Origin: an uncultured Bacillota bacterium | GTDB taxonomy: Bacteria > Bacillota > Clostridia > UBA1381 | Length of the DNA: 13,547 nucleotides | Assembly: GCA_949297205.1 (NCBI GenBank) | Contig: CASFSH010000421.1 | Span: 1 to 13,547, forward strand | Direction: 5' to 3' | In this document: positions 6,083-13,547 of the stretch, one piece after another | Numbering within the stretch: position 1 is the stretch's first letter | How the letters are laid out: the number at the start of each line of letters is the position of its first letter | Notes under the pieces: generated by a model | Database searches by the model: none | What the model was told of the DNA's origin: nothing | The model's input: only the letters and a program-made list of their open reading frames with translations | Translations under genes and position numbers: made by a program

Positions 6083-7855
6083 ATGACCAATAACACAGCG
6101 GTTAAAACATGGATGGATGAAATGGTTGCAATGTGTCAACCTGACAAAATTGTATGGATAGACGGAAGTGAAGAACAGCTTGAAGTGCTCAGAGCCGAAG
6201 CCGTATCAACGGGTGAAATGATTAAATTAAATCAGGAAAAATTACCCGGATGTTACTACCACAGAACTGCCGTAAACGACGTGGCACGTGTAGAGGACAG
6301 AACATTTATCTGTACACCCACAAAGGAAGAAGCAGGTCCTACAAACAACTGGATGGCTCCCGATGAAATGTATGCAAAATTAAAGGCTTTATACAAAGGT
6401 TCCATGAAAGGAAGAACAATGTATGTCATTCCTTATTCAATGGGTCCGGTGGGATCACCTTTTTCAAAGATCGGTATTGAATTAACCGATAGTATATATG
6501 TCGTATTGAATATGGCAATTATGACAAGAGTTGGCAAAGCAGTTATAGATCAGTTGGGTGACAGCAACGATTTTGTAAAATGTCTGCATTCAAAGAAGGA
6601 TATAGATCCTGAAGAAAGATATATTGTACAATTCCCTCAGGATGCTACAATCTGGTCAATAAATTCAGGATATGGCGGAAACGTACTTTTAGGTAAAAAA
6701 TGTTTTGCATTGAGAATTGCATCATACCTTGGTATGAAAGAAGGCTGGATGGCAGAACATATGCTTATTTTAGGGCTCGAAAATCCTCAGGGTGAAGTTA
6801 AATATATTTGTGCCGCATTCCCGTCAGCCTGCGGTAAAACAAACCTTGCAATGTTAATTCCACCGAAGTATTTGCAGGAAAAAGGATATAAAGTATGGAC
6901 TGTAGGTGACGATATTTCCTGGCTGAGAATCGGACCTGACGGCAGATTATATGCAATCAATCCGGAAGCAGGATTCTTCGGTGTTGCACCGGGAACAAGC
7001 GAAAAGACAAACTTTAATGCACTGGCTGCTACAAAGAAGAATACAATCTTTACTAACGTTGCAATAAATAATGCTGATAACACCGTATGGTGGGAAGGTT
7101 TGGATAAGAATCCTCCTGAAGATGCAACCGAATGGAAAGGTGCAAAAGTAAACGGCAAAGAATACTCGGCAGCAGGAAACAAGCTTGCGCATCCGAACTC
7201 AAGATTTACAGCTCCGGCAGTAAATTGTCCGTGTATTTCAAAAGAATTTGAAAATCCTGCAGGTGTTCCTGTAACAGCAATCGTATTTGGCGGAAGACGT
7301 GCAAAGGTTGCTCCGTTGGTATATCAGGCAAGAGACTGGCAGCACGGCGTATTTATCGGTGCTACAATGGCTTCAGAAACTACAGCAGCTGCTGCAGGCG
7401 CTGTTGGTGTTGTAAGACGTGACCCGATGGCTATGAAGCCGTTTACCGGATACAATATGGCTGATTATTTCGGTCACTGGCTTGAAATGGGTAAGAAGAT
7501 GGATCCTGAAAAGGCTCCGAAAATATTCCATGTTAACTGGTTCAGACAGGATGAAAACGGTGACTTTATGTGGCCCGGATTCGGTGACAATATGAGAGTT
7601 CTTCTCTGGATTCTTGACAGATGTGCCGGAAAAGCAGACGCAGTTGAAAGTCCTATCGGATATTTACCGAAAGAAATTGATACAACAGATCTTGATATTG
7701 ACGCTGACGTAATGAAAGAACTCTTAAGCATCGATAATAAGGTTTGGCTTGAAGATGTTGCAAATGCAAGAGAATATTTTGCACAATTCGGCGACAGACT
7801 TCCAAAAGAAATTATGGATGAGTTAAATAAGCTTGAAGCTAATCTTAAAAAATAA
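6083..7855 (+). CDS. pckG: Phosphoenolpyruvate carboxykinase (GTP)
   Basis: This enzyme interconverts oxaloacetate + GTP with PEP + CO2 + GDP in the cytosol. It supports gluconeogenesis and, in many anaerobic fermenters, can run toward oxaloacetate. The P-loop FPSACGKTN (246-254), with the reactive cysteine C250 and K252, identifies the GTP type; the ATP type has a GxxGTGKT-style loop instead. Other family landmarks are GRTMYVIPYSMGPVGSP, the metal/substrate segment LLGKKCFALRIAS (K205/K206), EHM (H226), the GDD motif D276-D277 and FGGRRAK. The 590 residues are near the usual 590-630, and all catalytic segments look intact. The frame could open at 6026, but the ATG at 6083 has an AGGAGG SD at a proper distance and gives the family's expected N-terminus. 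It is monocistronic: its own promoter, a terminator at 7872-7920, then a convergent gene. Confidence 0.97.
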   Translation: MTNNTAVKTWMDEMVAMCQPDKIVWIDGSEEQLEVLRAEAVSTGEMIKLNQEKLPGCYYHRTAVNDVARVEDRTFICTPTKEEAGPTNNWMAPDEMYAKLKALYKGSMKGRTMYVIPYSMGPVGSPFSKIGIELTDSIYVVLNMAIMTRVGKAVIDQLGDSNDFVKCLHSKKDIDPEERYIVQFPQDATIWSINSGYGGNVLLGKKCFALRIASYLGMKEGWMAEHMLILGLENPQGEVKYICAAFPSACGKTNLAMLIPPKYLQEKGYKVWTVGDDISWLRIGPDGRLYAINPEAGFFGVAPGTSEKTNFNALAATKKNTIFTNVAINNADNTVWWEGLDKNPPEDATEWKGAKVNGKEYSAAGNKLAHPNSRFTAPAVNCPCISKEFENPAGVPVTAIVFGGRRAKVAPLVYQARDWQHGVFIGATMASETTAAAAGAVGVVRRDPMAMKPFTGYNMADYFGHWLEMGKKMDPEKAPKIFHVNWFRQDENGDFMWPGFGDNMRVLLWILDRCAGKADAVESPIGYLPKEIDTTDLDIDADVMKELLSIDNKVWLEDVANAREYFAQFGDRLPKEIMDELNKLEANLKK

Positions 7856-7871
7856 TATTATATAAATACAA

Positions 7872-7920
7872 GGCATCATGACCGTATAAATACCCTTCGT
7901 TCATGATGCCCATATTTTTT
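7872..7920 (+). terminator. Terminator after PEP carboxykinase
   Basis: GGCATCATGA (7872-7881) and TCATGATGCC (7901-7910) are perfect reverse complements with a 19-nt loop, followed by CATATTTTTT. The T-run overlaps the stop codon of the convergent AraC gene, so the hairpin may serve both directions, though the minus-strand tail is poorer. Confidence 0.75.
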
Positions 7921-8725
7921 ATTTTAATTCCGACGGCAAATACCCGGTATATTTTTTAAAAGTTTTTGAAAAATACGAATCATTTCCGAATCCGCATTTT
8001 ACCGCTATCTCATGGACCGAATATATCTTTTTTGAAAGCATTTTTTTTGCATATTCGCATCTTACCGAATTTATAAAATTAAAGGGCGTCATTTTTGTAA
8101 CTGCCTTAAATTCTCTCAAAAAATAATATTTACTGAGTCCCGCTTCATTGGCTATCTCTTCAAGAGTTAATTTCCGGTTATAATGCGATTTTATATATCC
8201 TATTGCAAGCTTTATGTTTTCATCTTTCATTACAGGTTTTGATGCAATATTTTTTTCTTCATCAATATAATTTCTTGATAAAAATAAAAGCAATCTGAGA
8301 ACATTTATTTTTATTTCGGTTTCTTTATATAATTGATCCGATTTGAATGATTTTATAATATCCTCATACAATTTTGCCGCTTCATTATCCGTTACACGAG
8401 GCACATACAATGTCTGTTCCGTAGAAATATTATTAAGTTCGGAAAATTCAGAATCCACAATAAGACAGTAATAATTTATCTCCGAATCTGATTTTATCAA
8501 ATGTATGAGATTTGAGTTTATTATAATAAGATCTCCCTTTTTCATTTCATATTCTTCTGTTGCAATTATACATCTTCCCTCGCCGTTTGTAACATACAAT
8601 ATCTCAATATTCGGATGCCAATAAAAAAGTTCGGATTTCATTTGTTTTGATATATAATCGTAATGAAAAATAATCGGAAGTTCTGCTGTCATATTATAAT
8701 GAGATTCAAATAAAGGTTTATTCAT
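7919..8725 (-). CDS. AraC-family transcriptional regulator of the divergent dehydrogenase/epimerase operon
   Basis: A 268-residue AraC regulator. It has an N-terminal cupin sensor (FYWHPNIEILYVTNGEGRC at about residues 35-53, then KKGDLIIINSNLIHLI) and a C-terminal double helix-turn-helix: LTLEEIANEAGLSKYYFLREF (about 186-206) and VHEIAVKCGFGNDSYFSKTFK (about 236-256), ending near YTGYLPSELK. The frame also opens at 8764, but the ATG at 8725 is preceded by GGAGG at 7 nt, so that start is chosen; the extra 13 residues would encode the ribosome binding site. It is divergent from the Gfo/Idh/MocA-epimerase operon across 142 bp with overlapping promoters, strongly suggesting it regulates that operon. 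Its ligand is unknown. Confidence 0.9.
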   Translation of the reverse strand: MNKPLFESHYNMTAELPIIFHYDYISKQMKSELFYWHPNIEILYVTNGEGRCIIATEEYEMKKGDLIIINSNLIHLIKSDSEINYYCLIVDSEFSELNNISTEQTLYVPRVTDNEAAKLYEDIIKSFKSDQLYKETEIKINVLRLLLFLSRNYIDEEKNIASKPVMKDENIKLAIGYIKSHYNRKLTLEEIANEAGLSKYYFLREFKAVTKMTPFNFINSVRCEYAKKMLSKKIYSVHEIAVKCGFGNDSYFSKTFKKYTGYLPSELK

Positions 8726-8773
8726 ATTTAATCCTCCGGGCAATTTTGTGTTAATTACAGGCAATATTATCGG

Positions 8774-8802
8774 TTGACTTTTTCACATATAAAGTATACA
8801 AT
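8774..8802 (+). promoter_or_regulatory. Promoter of the dehydrogenase/epimerase operon
   Basis: TTGACT (8774-8779, 5/6 match), a 17-bp spacer and TACAAT (8797-8802, 5/6 match). Predicted start near 8809, leader about 60 nt. The -10 shares two bases with the -10 of the opposing promoter. Confidence 0.6.
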
Positions 8803-8821
8803 ATTTTTATATTAAAATCAA
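8793..8821 (-). promoter_or_regulatory. Promoter of the divergent AraC gene
   Basis: Read on the minus strand: TTGATT (8821-8816), a 17-bp spacer and TATACT (8798-8793). Predicted start near 8786. It overlaps the opposing operon promoter so that the two could not be occupied by polymerase at once. Confidence 0.55.
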
Positions 8822-8867
8822 TATAATTATAATTTTTTTTAAATTAATAAAAAGGAAGGGACAAAAA

Positions 8868-9929
8868 ATGAAAAAATTAAGAATAGGTATGGTTGGAACA
8901 GGTAATATCGCAAGTGTTCATCTTGATGCATATAAAAATGTGGAGCAAGCAGAAATTGTCGCAGCCTGCGATATAAATCCCGAAACCCTTAAAAATGCTG
9001 CTGAACAATACGGAATAAAAAATACATATTCAAATATTACCGATATGATAAAAAATGAGGATCTTGACGCCGTAGACGTTTGTGTATGGAACTGTAACCA
9101 TGCAAAATGCGCTATTGAAGCGTTGAATGCCGGACTTCATGTATTATGTGAAAAACCTATGGCGGCAAGTGCGAAAGAAGCTCAGGAAATGATAGATGCG
9201 GCTGAAAAAAACAATAAATTGTTAATGATCGGTTTTGTTTTAAGATTTGATGACGAAACAAAAATTGCCAAGGACTTTATAGATAATGATTATCTCGGTG
9301 ATATATATTATTCAAAAGCCGTATATCTAAGACGACACGGAGCACCGGGCGGCTGGTTTACCGATAAATCACGTTCCGCAGGCGGACCTGTAATTGATCT
9401 GGGTGTTCACGTTATAGACCTGACAAGATATTTAATGGGTAAGCCTAAAGCACTATCGGTATTTGCATCTACTGAAAATAAGCTTAAAAACAGACCTCAT
9501 CTTAAGACAACTGTGGGCTGGACACCGAAAGACGCAAAACCCGATGATGTTTACGATGTTGAAGATTTCGGTATTGCAATGATTAAGTATGAAGGAAACA
9601 AAACAACATTACTGGAAACAAGCTACAGTATAAACGGTGAATCTGTAACAAAGAAAGAATTATACGGAACAAAAGGCGGAATGAACTTAAACGGTCAGGG
9701 TTCTAAAATATATACAGAAGTAAACGGTTTTCTCGCAGATATTACACCGGATACTGCAAATTACATTTATTCTGATAATATGTTTGAAGCAGAAATGCGT
9801 CATTTTGTAGACTGCTGTCTGAACGGAACAAAATGTATTGCACCTTCTGAGGACGGTCTTGAAGTTATGAAAATTCTTGATGCTATTTATGAGTCTGCAA
9901 GAACAGGTCACGAAGTTATAATAAAATAA
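8868..9929 (+). CDS. Gfo/Idh/MocA-family NAD(P)-dependent oxidoreductase
   Basis: A 353-residue cytosolic dehydrogenase that oxidises a hydroxyl of a sugar, sugar acid or inositol to a ketone with NAD(P). The N-terminal Rossmann domain starts with GMVGTGNIA (7-15) and the first domain ends with the family signature CEKPMAAS (94-101), whose K96 is the expected catalytic lysine. The C-terminal substrate domain carries GGPVIDLGVHVIDL (172-185), where D177 and H181 match the usual active-site Asp/His. Length is typical (330-390). AAAAGGAAGG precedes the ATG. It is the first gene of an operon; the isomerase/epimerase follows after 24 bp. The pair is a common cassette in which one enzyme oxidises the substrate and the other isomerises or epimerises the keto-sugar. 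The substrate cannot be named; no transporter or kinase is nearby to give a clue. Confidence 0.93.
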   Translation: MKKLRIGMVGTGNIASVHLDAYKNVEQAEIVAACDINPETLKNAAEQYGIKNTYSNITDMIKNEDLDAVDVCVWNCNHAKCAIEALNAGLHVLCEKPMAASAKEAQEMIDAAEKNNKLLMIGFVLRFDDETKIAKDFIDNDYLGDIYYSKAVYLRRHGAPGGWFTDKSRSAGGPVIDLGVHVIDLTRYLMGKPKALSVFASTENKLKNRPHLKTTVGWTPKDAKPDDVYDVEDFGIAMIKYEGNKTTLLETSYSINGESVTKKELYGTKGGMNLNGQGSKIYTEVNGFLADITPDTANYIYSDNMFEAEMRHFVDCCLNGTKCIAPSEDGLEVMKILDAIYESARTGHEVIIK

Positions 9930-9953
9930 TTTTTAAAGGAGTTGTAATTCAAT

Positions 9954-10805
9954 ATGAAAATCGGAGTAAGTTCCTATTCATTTTCACAATATATAAACAA
10001 CGGAAAACTTACAGTTTCAAAAGCTGTTGAAAAGGCAGCTCAAATGGGATTTGAGGCAATTGAATTTACCGATTTGAATCCTGAAAACGGTATGTCAAAA
10101 GAAGAATACGCAAAATTTTTGAAAGAAACCGCACAAAATAATAATATAGAAATCAGTGCATATGTCTGCGGCGGAAACTTTTTAAAAGATACAAAAGAAG
10201 AACTGCAGAAAGAAACGGATAAAATAAAATCAGAAATTGATATTGCATATATTTTGGGTGTTAAACTTTTCAGATATGATGTTACATATCAGCTGCCAAT
10301 GTATATCAGCTTCGATATGATGCTTGATAAAGTTGCCCCTTATATGAGAGAAATTGCCCAATATGCAGAAAAATACGGCATAATGACTATGATTGAAAAT
10401 CATGGCAGAGCATTCCAGGACAGCGACAGAGTGATAAAAGCATACAATACGGTTAATCACAAAAATTTCAGTCTGCTTGTTGATATAGGTAATTTTATGT
10501 GTGCTGATGAGATACCTGTAATTTCTGTTTCAAAAACCGCCAATCTTGCTTCTCATGTACATATTAAAGATTTTGTCTTTAAGGATTATTATTCACAGGA
10601 CAGTAAAGAACACTGCTTTGCAACCCGCGGATGCAATTATCTTTTAGGCACAGCTGCAGGTGACGGGGACGCAAAAACCGCACAATGCGTTGCAATTTTA
10701 AAACAAGCGGGATATGACGGCTACCTCGATATAGAATATGAAGGTCCCGACGATTGTATAAAATCTTTGGAAAAAGGTCTTGCATTTTTAAAAAATATAA
10801 TCTGA
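9954..10805 (+). CDS. Sugar phosphate isomerase/epimerase (AP endonuclease 2-like TIM barrel)
   Basis: A 283-residue member of the xylose-isomerase-like TIM-barrel family (as in IolE, hydroxypyruvate isomerase and tagatose 3-epimerase). It starts MKIGVSSYSFS, typical for strand 1. The divalent-metal ligands can be placed by pattern: E148 in MIENHG, D177 in LLVDIGNF, H203 in HVHIKDF and E261 in LDIEYEG. AGYDGYLDIEYEGPDD near the C-terminus is characteristic of the sugar-processing branch rather than DNA repair endonuclease IV. It lies 24 bp after the oxidoreductase, with AAAGGAG about 12 nt before the ATG, and is the last gene of the operon before a strong terminator. The likely role is isomerisation or epimerisation of the keto product of its partner; the specific sugar is unknown. 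Confidence 0.92.
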   Translation: MKIGVSSYSFSQYINNGKLTVSKAVEKAAQMGFEAIEFTDLNPENGMSKEEYAKFLKETAQNNNIEISAYVCGGNFLKDTKEELQKETDKIKSEIDIAYILGVKLFRYDVTYQLPMYISFDMMLDKVAPYMREIAQYAEKYGIMTMIENHGRAFQDSDRVIKAYNTVNHKNFSLLVDIGNFMCADEIPVISVSKTANLASHVHIKDFVFKDYYSQDSKEHCFATRGCNYLLGTAAGDGDAKTAQCVAILKQAGYDGYLDIEYEGPDDCIKSLEKGLAFLKNII

Positions 10806-10812
10806 AAATATT

Positions 10813-10845
10813 AAAGTGGGCTGTTAAAACAAGCCCACTTTTTTT
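10813..10845 (+). terminator. Strong terminator after the dehydrogenase/epimerase operon
   Basis: AAAGTGGGCT (10813-10822) pairs perfectly with AGCCCACTTT (10832-10841) around a 9-nt loop, and the T-run continues to 10845. On the minus strand the stem is followed by a moderately T-rich stretch, so it could also stop transcription coming from the TraX-family gene. Confidence 0.85.
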
Positions 10846-10883
10846 ACCCATTCTGTTTTAAAGTAATTTCTTCGGATTTAATG

Positions 10884-11807
10884 CTATAACCAAAAAAATA
10901 CCGCTAAATTTATTATTCCCATAATTAACAAGTGAATTGGATAAATTGCGTAAAAAACATATTTCATACTCTTTCCTTTATTGCCGTTATACAAATAAAT
11001 AAATACCGATGCAATCATTGTACAAATACACAGAAAAACATTTTTTACCGCAATCTGTGTATATAGTAAAGCCCACAATGCCGCATAAACTGCCTGATAA
11101 TTAAGATGTTTTTTTAACATATATAATCCCAAAATCAACAGTGTTCCGTAATATCCGTAATTTGCCTTTTTTCCTACAGTATATACTATCAGTATTGCAG
11201 TCATACAGAGCAAAATACTGTCAACGGATATTTTATGTCCCTTTAAATCATTATATACACATTCTGCCGTATGCATTACCAACAGACCTATAGCCAACGA
11301 GTAAAAAACATTAAGTCCGGAACTGTTTAAAAATATAAAACCGCCATGGGAATAAGTTATTCCCGAAATCAGAAGAGATAACCCGACAATTACTGTATTT
11401 TTCACTTTATGTACATTTCGCCTTGAAATTATACTGTATAACACTACAATAACGGCACATACAATAAAATATTTAACACTAACAGAAAATATATTGCTAA
11501 AATCCGTATTTCCTACAAAACTGCCTGCATTTTGCCTGTTGTTTGACATTGTATAAGGTATCTGCGATATGCCCGCAAACATCATCATATTTATAAAATA
11601 TTTAGTTTTATCATGAGTTTTCTGGAATCCCGTAACAAGCATGAAAGCAAACAAGGGGAAACTTATCCTCCCTATTCCCCTCATAAGAAGATACAAATCG
11701 GCAGCAATTATATTGTGATTGTTCAATACCAATGCAATATGATCAATCAGCATAGCTGTAATAGCTATAATTTTTAAATTAAATGTACTTAATTTTTTAA
11801 CATTCAC
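10884..11807 (-). CDS. TraX-family polytopic membrane protein
   Basis: A 307-residue integral membrane protein with about eight to ten hydrophobic segments. The TraX signature is clear: LKIIAITAMLIDHIA in the first segment (about 11-25), then RGIGRISFPLFAFMLVTGFQKT (two parts around 43-64), KYFINMMMFAGISQIPY, and at the end KYVFYAIYPIHLLIMGIIN. TraX of the F plasmid acetylates pilin, but chromosomal Firmicute relatives have no established role, and no conjugation genes are present here. It is somewhat longer than typical relatives (about 220-250). The start is GTG at 11807 (codon 11805-11807): AGGTG lies 8 nt before it, and the other candidate, an ATG three bases downstream, is out of frame. 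It begins 3 nt after the stop of the upstream surface-protein gene, so its ribosome binding site lies inside that gene and translation is probably coupled. Confidence 0.88.
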   Translation of the reverse strand: MNVKKLSTFNLKIIAITAMLIDHIALVLNNHNIIAADLYLLMRGIGRISFPLFAFMLVTGFQKTHDKTKYFINMMMFAGISQIPYTMSNNRQNAGSFVGNTDFSNIFSVSVKYFIVCAVIVVLYSIISRRNVHKVKNTVIVGLSLLISGITYSHGGFIFLNSSGLNVFYSLAIGLLVMHTAECVYNDLKGHKISVDSILLCMTAILIVYTVGKKANYGYYGTLLILGLYMLKKHLNYQAVYAALWALLYTQIAVKNVFLCICTMIASVFIYLYNGNKGKSMKYVFYAIYPIHLLIMGIINLAVFFWL

Positions 11808-11810
11808 TTG

Positions 11811-13547
11811 TTAATCACCTTTTGTTATTGTCACAATTTGTTCTTCCCGGTCATAATCAACGCTTGCGCCCAGTTCCTCGGCAACAAATCTCATTGGGGT
11901 ATATGTTCTGTCATTTTCAATAAATGCGGGAGCATCAAGGGTTATTGTTTCATCGTTTACAATGGCAGTCTTCTTATCAATAGCAATAATGATTATTTTA
12001 TCATCTTTTGTAATTATAACCGTTCTTGTTTCATTGTCCCACAACACTTTTGCACCAAGATTTTCGGCAACAAAACGTGCAGGAAGATATGCCCTGTCAC
12101 CTTTTAATACGGGAGATACATCATTTTGTTTTTCTTCTCCAAAAACCATAGCTTCTTTTTTACCTATTGTAAAGATTATTTGATTTTTTGTATTATCTTC
12201 ATTTTCCCATTTTGCATACAGAGTAATATTTTTTGTAATCTTTGTTGAAAAATCAAATTTTTCGGTAAATTCCTTATCTGTGAACCAACCGGCGAAATTA
12301 TATCCTTCCTTCACAGGCGGTTCGGGTTCTTTTGCCGTTGTGTTTTTATCTACTTTCTGACTTGATACAGCGTTTGCACCGTTACTTTCAAATGTAACGG
12401 TATAACGTGCCGTCAGACTGCCGCCCGAACCCGGTCTGCTTTGCTTTTTCAGCATCACCGCATTATCGGAACGGTACATTCTTGCTCTTACACCGTCTTC
12501 ATCCATTTTGATTTTTGTATCATCCCCTTCAATAATTTCGCCGTTATGCTCATACGGTTCCGGTCTTAATAAATAGTTGACAAACTCAATATAAATATCG
12601 GAATTGCTGTATATGTCACTGCTGTTTCCTGACAACGTTAATTCTACTGTTCTATCGTCTATTCTTTCCGCTGTTTCAATAATTATATCGTCATTTCCGA
12701 CTATATTCCATATTGATTTCCAATTTTGTAATATTTCGGCTTTTATCTGTTCGTCTGTTTCGGACTCATAGGCTGACCGCCATTCTTTCGGAAATTCCTC
12801 ATCATTTATAAATACACCGTAATTTGTCGTAAGTCTTATTTTTTTGCCGTCTTCTTTGCCTTTTGTTATCGGCTCATCTGATGAAATTTCAATTACAATC
12901 GGTTCATATTCATCTTCCGGACACCATGAAGCAAAATATTTGGTATGTGCTACGGCATATACAGGCTGTGGTGGAAAAAAATGAAGGCTTCCATTGCTTA
13001 TAGGTGCTTTCCAACCGGTAAATATGTAACCGTCTTTTTCAGGAATTTCAGGAAATATTATTTCATCCATTTTTTTCAGATTGAATATTTCTTTATAAAT
13101 ACAGCCTTTATTTATTAATTCCCCGTCATCATCATAAACAGGTTCATCTGAATAAAAAATTACGGAATATACGGCAGGATCAAATAAAATAATATATGTA
13201 CCAAGCTTATTTATTCTGAAATTTACTTCGAATAAGTCGCTGTCAATAATATTTTCACTGACATCATGCAGGTTTTCTTTATCATAATAAATTATCCGGT
13301 AATCTTTTCCCAGATAATTTTGTCCACCGCTTGGTTCCTTACAATCAACATCAACATCCATTGATTCAATCTCAGGATATGGATTATCATTATCATCAGT
13401 TTTAAAATCCAAAATTATCAAATTTTCATCTTCTTCAGTCAAAGATAATATTCCGTCGGGTATATCTGAAAATTTTTTATCCGTATCAATAATCAAATTA
13501 TTCTCGATATCTTCTTTAAAAATCACATCATTTACATCAACTGTAGC
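11811..13547 (-). CDS. Surface-type protein with InlB-like B-repeats and a C-terminal copper-amine-oxidase-N-like domain, 5' end cut by window edge
   Basis: The frame is open to the last base, so the N-terminus, and any signal peptide, is outside; 578 residues are visible. GTG at 13526 is an internal codon, not a supported start. Counting from that GTG: about 1-118 is acidic and unassigned; about 119-202 looks like a degenerate InlB B-repeat (GYIFTGWKAP...YFASWCPE); about 203-370 is unassigned and acidic; about 374-442 is a classic B-repeat (YTVTFESNGA...EGYNFAGWFTD...NITLYAKWE); about 449-571 carries two halves of the copper-amine-oxidase-N-like fold (DRAYLPARFVAENLGAKVLWD, split, and DRTYTPMRFVAEELGASVDYD, split). 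This second domain is a frequent non-catalytic module on Clostridia surface proteins; no amine oxidase domain is present. Extracellular location is inferred from domains. It is cotranscribed with the TraX-family gene. Confidence 0.85.
   Translation of the reverse strand, partial: ATVDVNDVIFKEDIENNLIIDTDKKFSDIPDGILSLTEEDENLIILDFKTDDNDNPYPEIESMDVDVDCKEPSGGQNYLGKDYRIIYYDKENLHDVSENIIDSDLFEVNFRINKLGTYIILFDPAVYSVIFYSDEPVYDDDGELINKGCIYKEIFNLKKMDEIIFPEIPEKDGYIFTGWKAPISNGSLHFFPPQPVYAVAHTKYFASWCPEDEYEPIVIEISSDEPITKGKEDGKKIRLTTNYGVFINDEEFPKEWRSAYESETDEQIKAEILQNWKSIWNIVGNDDIIIETAERIDDRTVELTLSGNSSDIYSNSDIYIEFVNYLLRPEPYEHNGEIIEGDDTKIKMDEDGVRARMYRSDNAVMLKKQSRPGSGGSLTARYTVTFESNGANAVSSQKVDKNTTAKEPEPPVKEGYNFAGWFTDKEFTEKFDFSTKITKNITLYAKWENEDNTKNQIIFTIGKKEAMVFGEEKQNDVSPVLKGDRAYLPARFVAENLGAKVLWDNETRTVIITKDDKIIIIAIDKKTAIVNDETITLDAPAFIENDRTYTPMRFVAEELGASVDYDREEQIVTITKGD

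Noticed and set aside
6787..7192. Minus-strand ORFs inside PEP carboxykinase
   Set aside because: Shadows of a strongly conserved coding frame; no SD and no homology.
11808..12183. Plus-strand ORFs opposite the surface-protein gene
   Set aside because: They lie antisense to the recognisable copper-amine-oxidase-N-like repeats and show no domain of their own.
12000..12200. Copper amine oxidase enzyme
   Set aside because: Only the small N-terminal-type module is present, in duplicate halves; the catalytic domain with its topaquinone motif is absent.

Overview
The window looks like a chromosomal stretch from a low-GC, anaerobic, carbohydrate-fermenting Firmicute, most likely a gut-type Clostridia member. 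This is inferred from the AT-rich spacers, strong AGGAGG-type ribosome binding sites, U-tailed terminators, a GTP-type PEP carboxykinase, AraC regulators beside sugar genes, and a surface protein built from InlB-type repeats plus a copper-amine-oxidase-N-like domain. I cannot name the species. I see no rRNA, tRNA, CRISPR array, insertion sequence or phage gene.

Layout. 1-399 (+) is the C-terminal part of a LOG-family nucleotide phosphoribohydrolase, cut by the window edge. 492-2294 (-) is L-fucose isomerase (fucI), divergent from an AraC regulator at 2459-3301 (+). The gap between them holds a perfect 10-bp inverted repeat straddling the likely fucI -10 box. 3372-4184 (-) is a second AraC regulator. 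It is divergent from a 94-residue ORF (4423-4707, +) that matches only the extreme C-terminus of the UxaA/altronate dehydratase family, yet has its own ribosome binding site and terminator. 4879-5784 (+) is a patatin-like phospholipase. 6083-7855 (+) is GTP-dependent PEP carboxykinase, behind an extended -10 promoter and a leader of about 115 nt that may hold a 12-codon upstream ORF. A third AraC regulator (7919-8725, -) is divergent from a two-gene operon (8868-10805, +) encoding a Gfo/Idh/MocA dehydrogenase and a TIM-barrel sugar phosphate isomerase/epimerase. The two promoters there overlap at their -10 boxes. Finally, a minus-strand pair reads in from beyond the right edge: a large surface-type protein (11811-13547, 5' cut off) and a TraX-family membrane protein (10884-11807), separated by 3 nt.

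How they fit together. The centre of the window is sugar acquisition and redirection. FucI opens L-fucose/D-arabinose catabolism, the dehydrogenase/epimerase pair probably interconverts an unidentified sugar or cyclitol, and the UxaA fragment points to a former hexuronate (pectin) function. PEP carboxykinase links C4 acids and PEP, which in fermenters can run toward oxaloacetate. Each sugar locus sits next to its own AraC activator, which suggests separate substrate-specific switches. Transporters and kinases are absent from the window.

I did not find a clearly new multi-gene system. The most unusual items are the orphan UxaA C-terminus, the fucI operator candidate, the possible leader ORF before PEP carboxykinase, and the overlapping divergent promoters.
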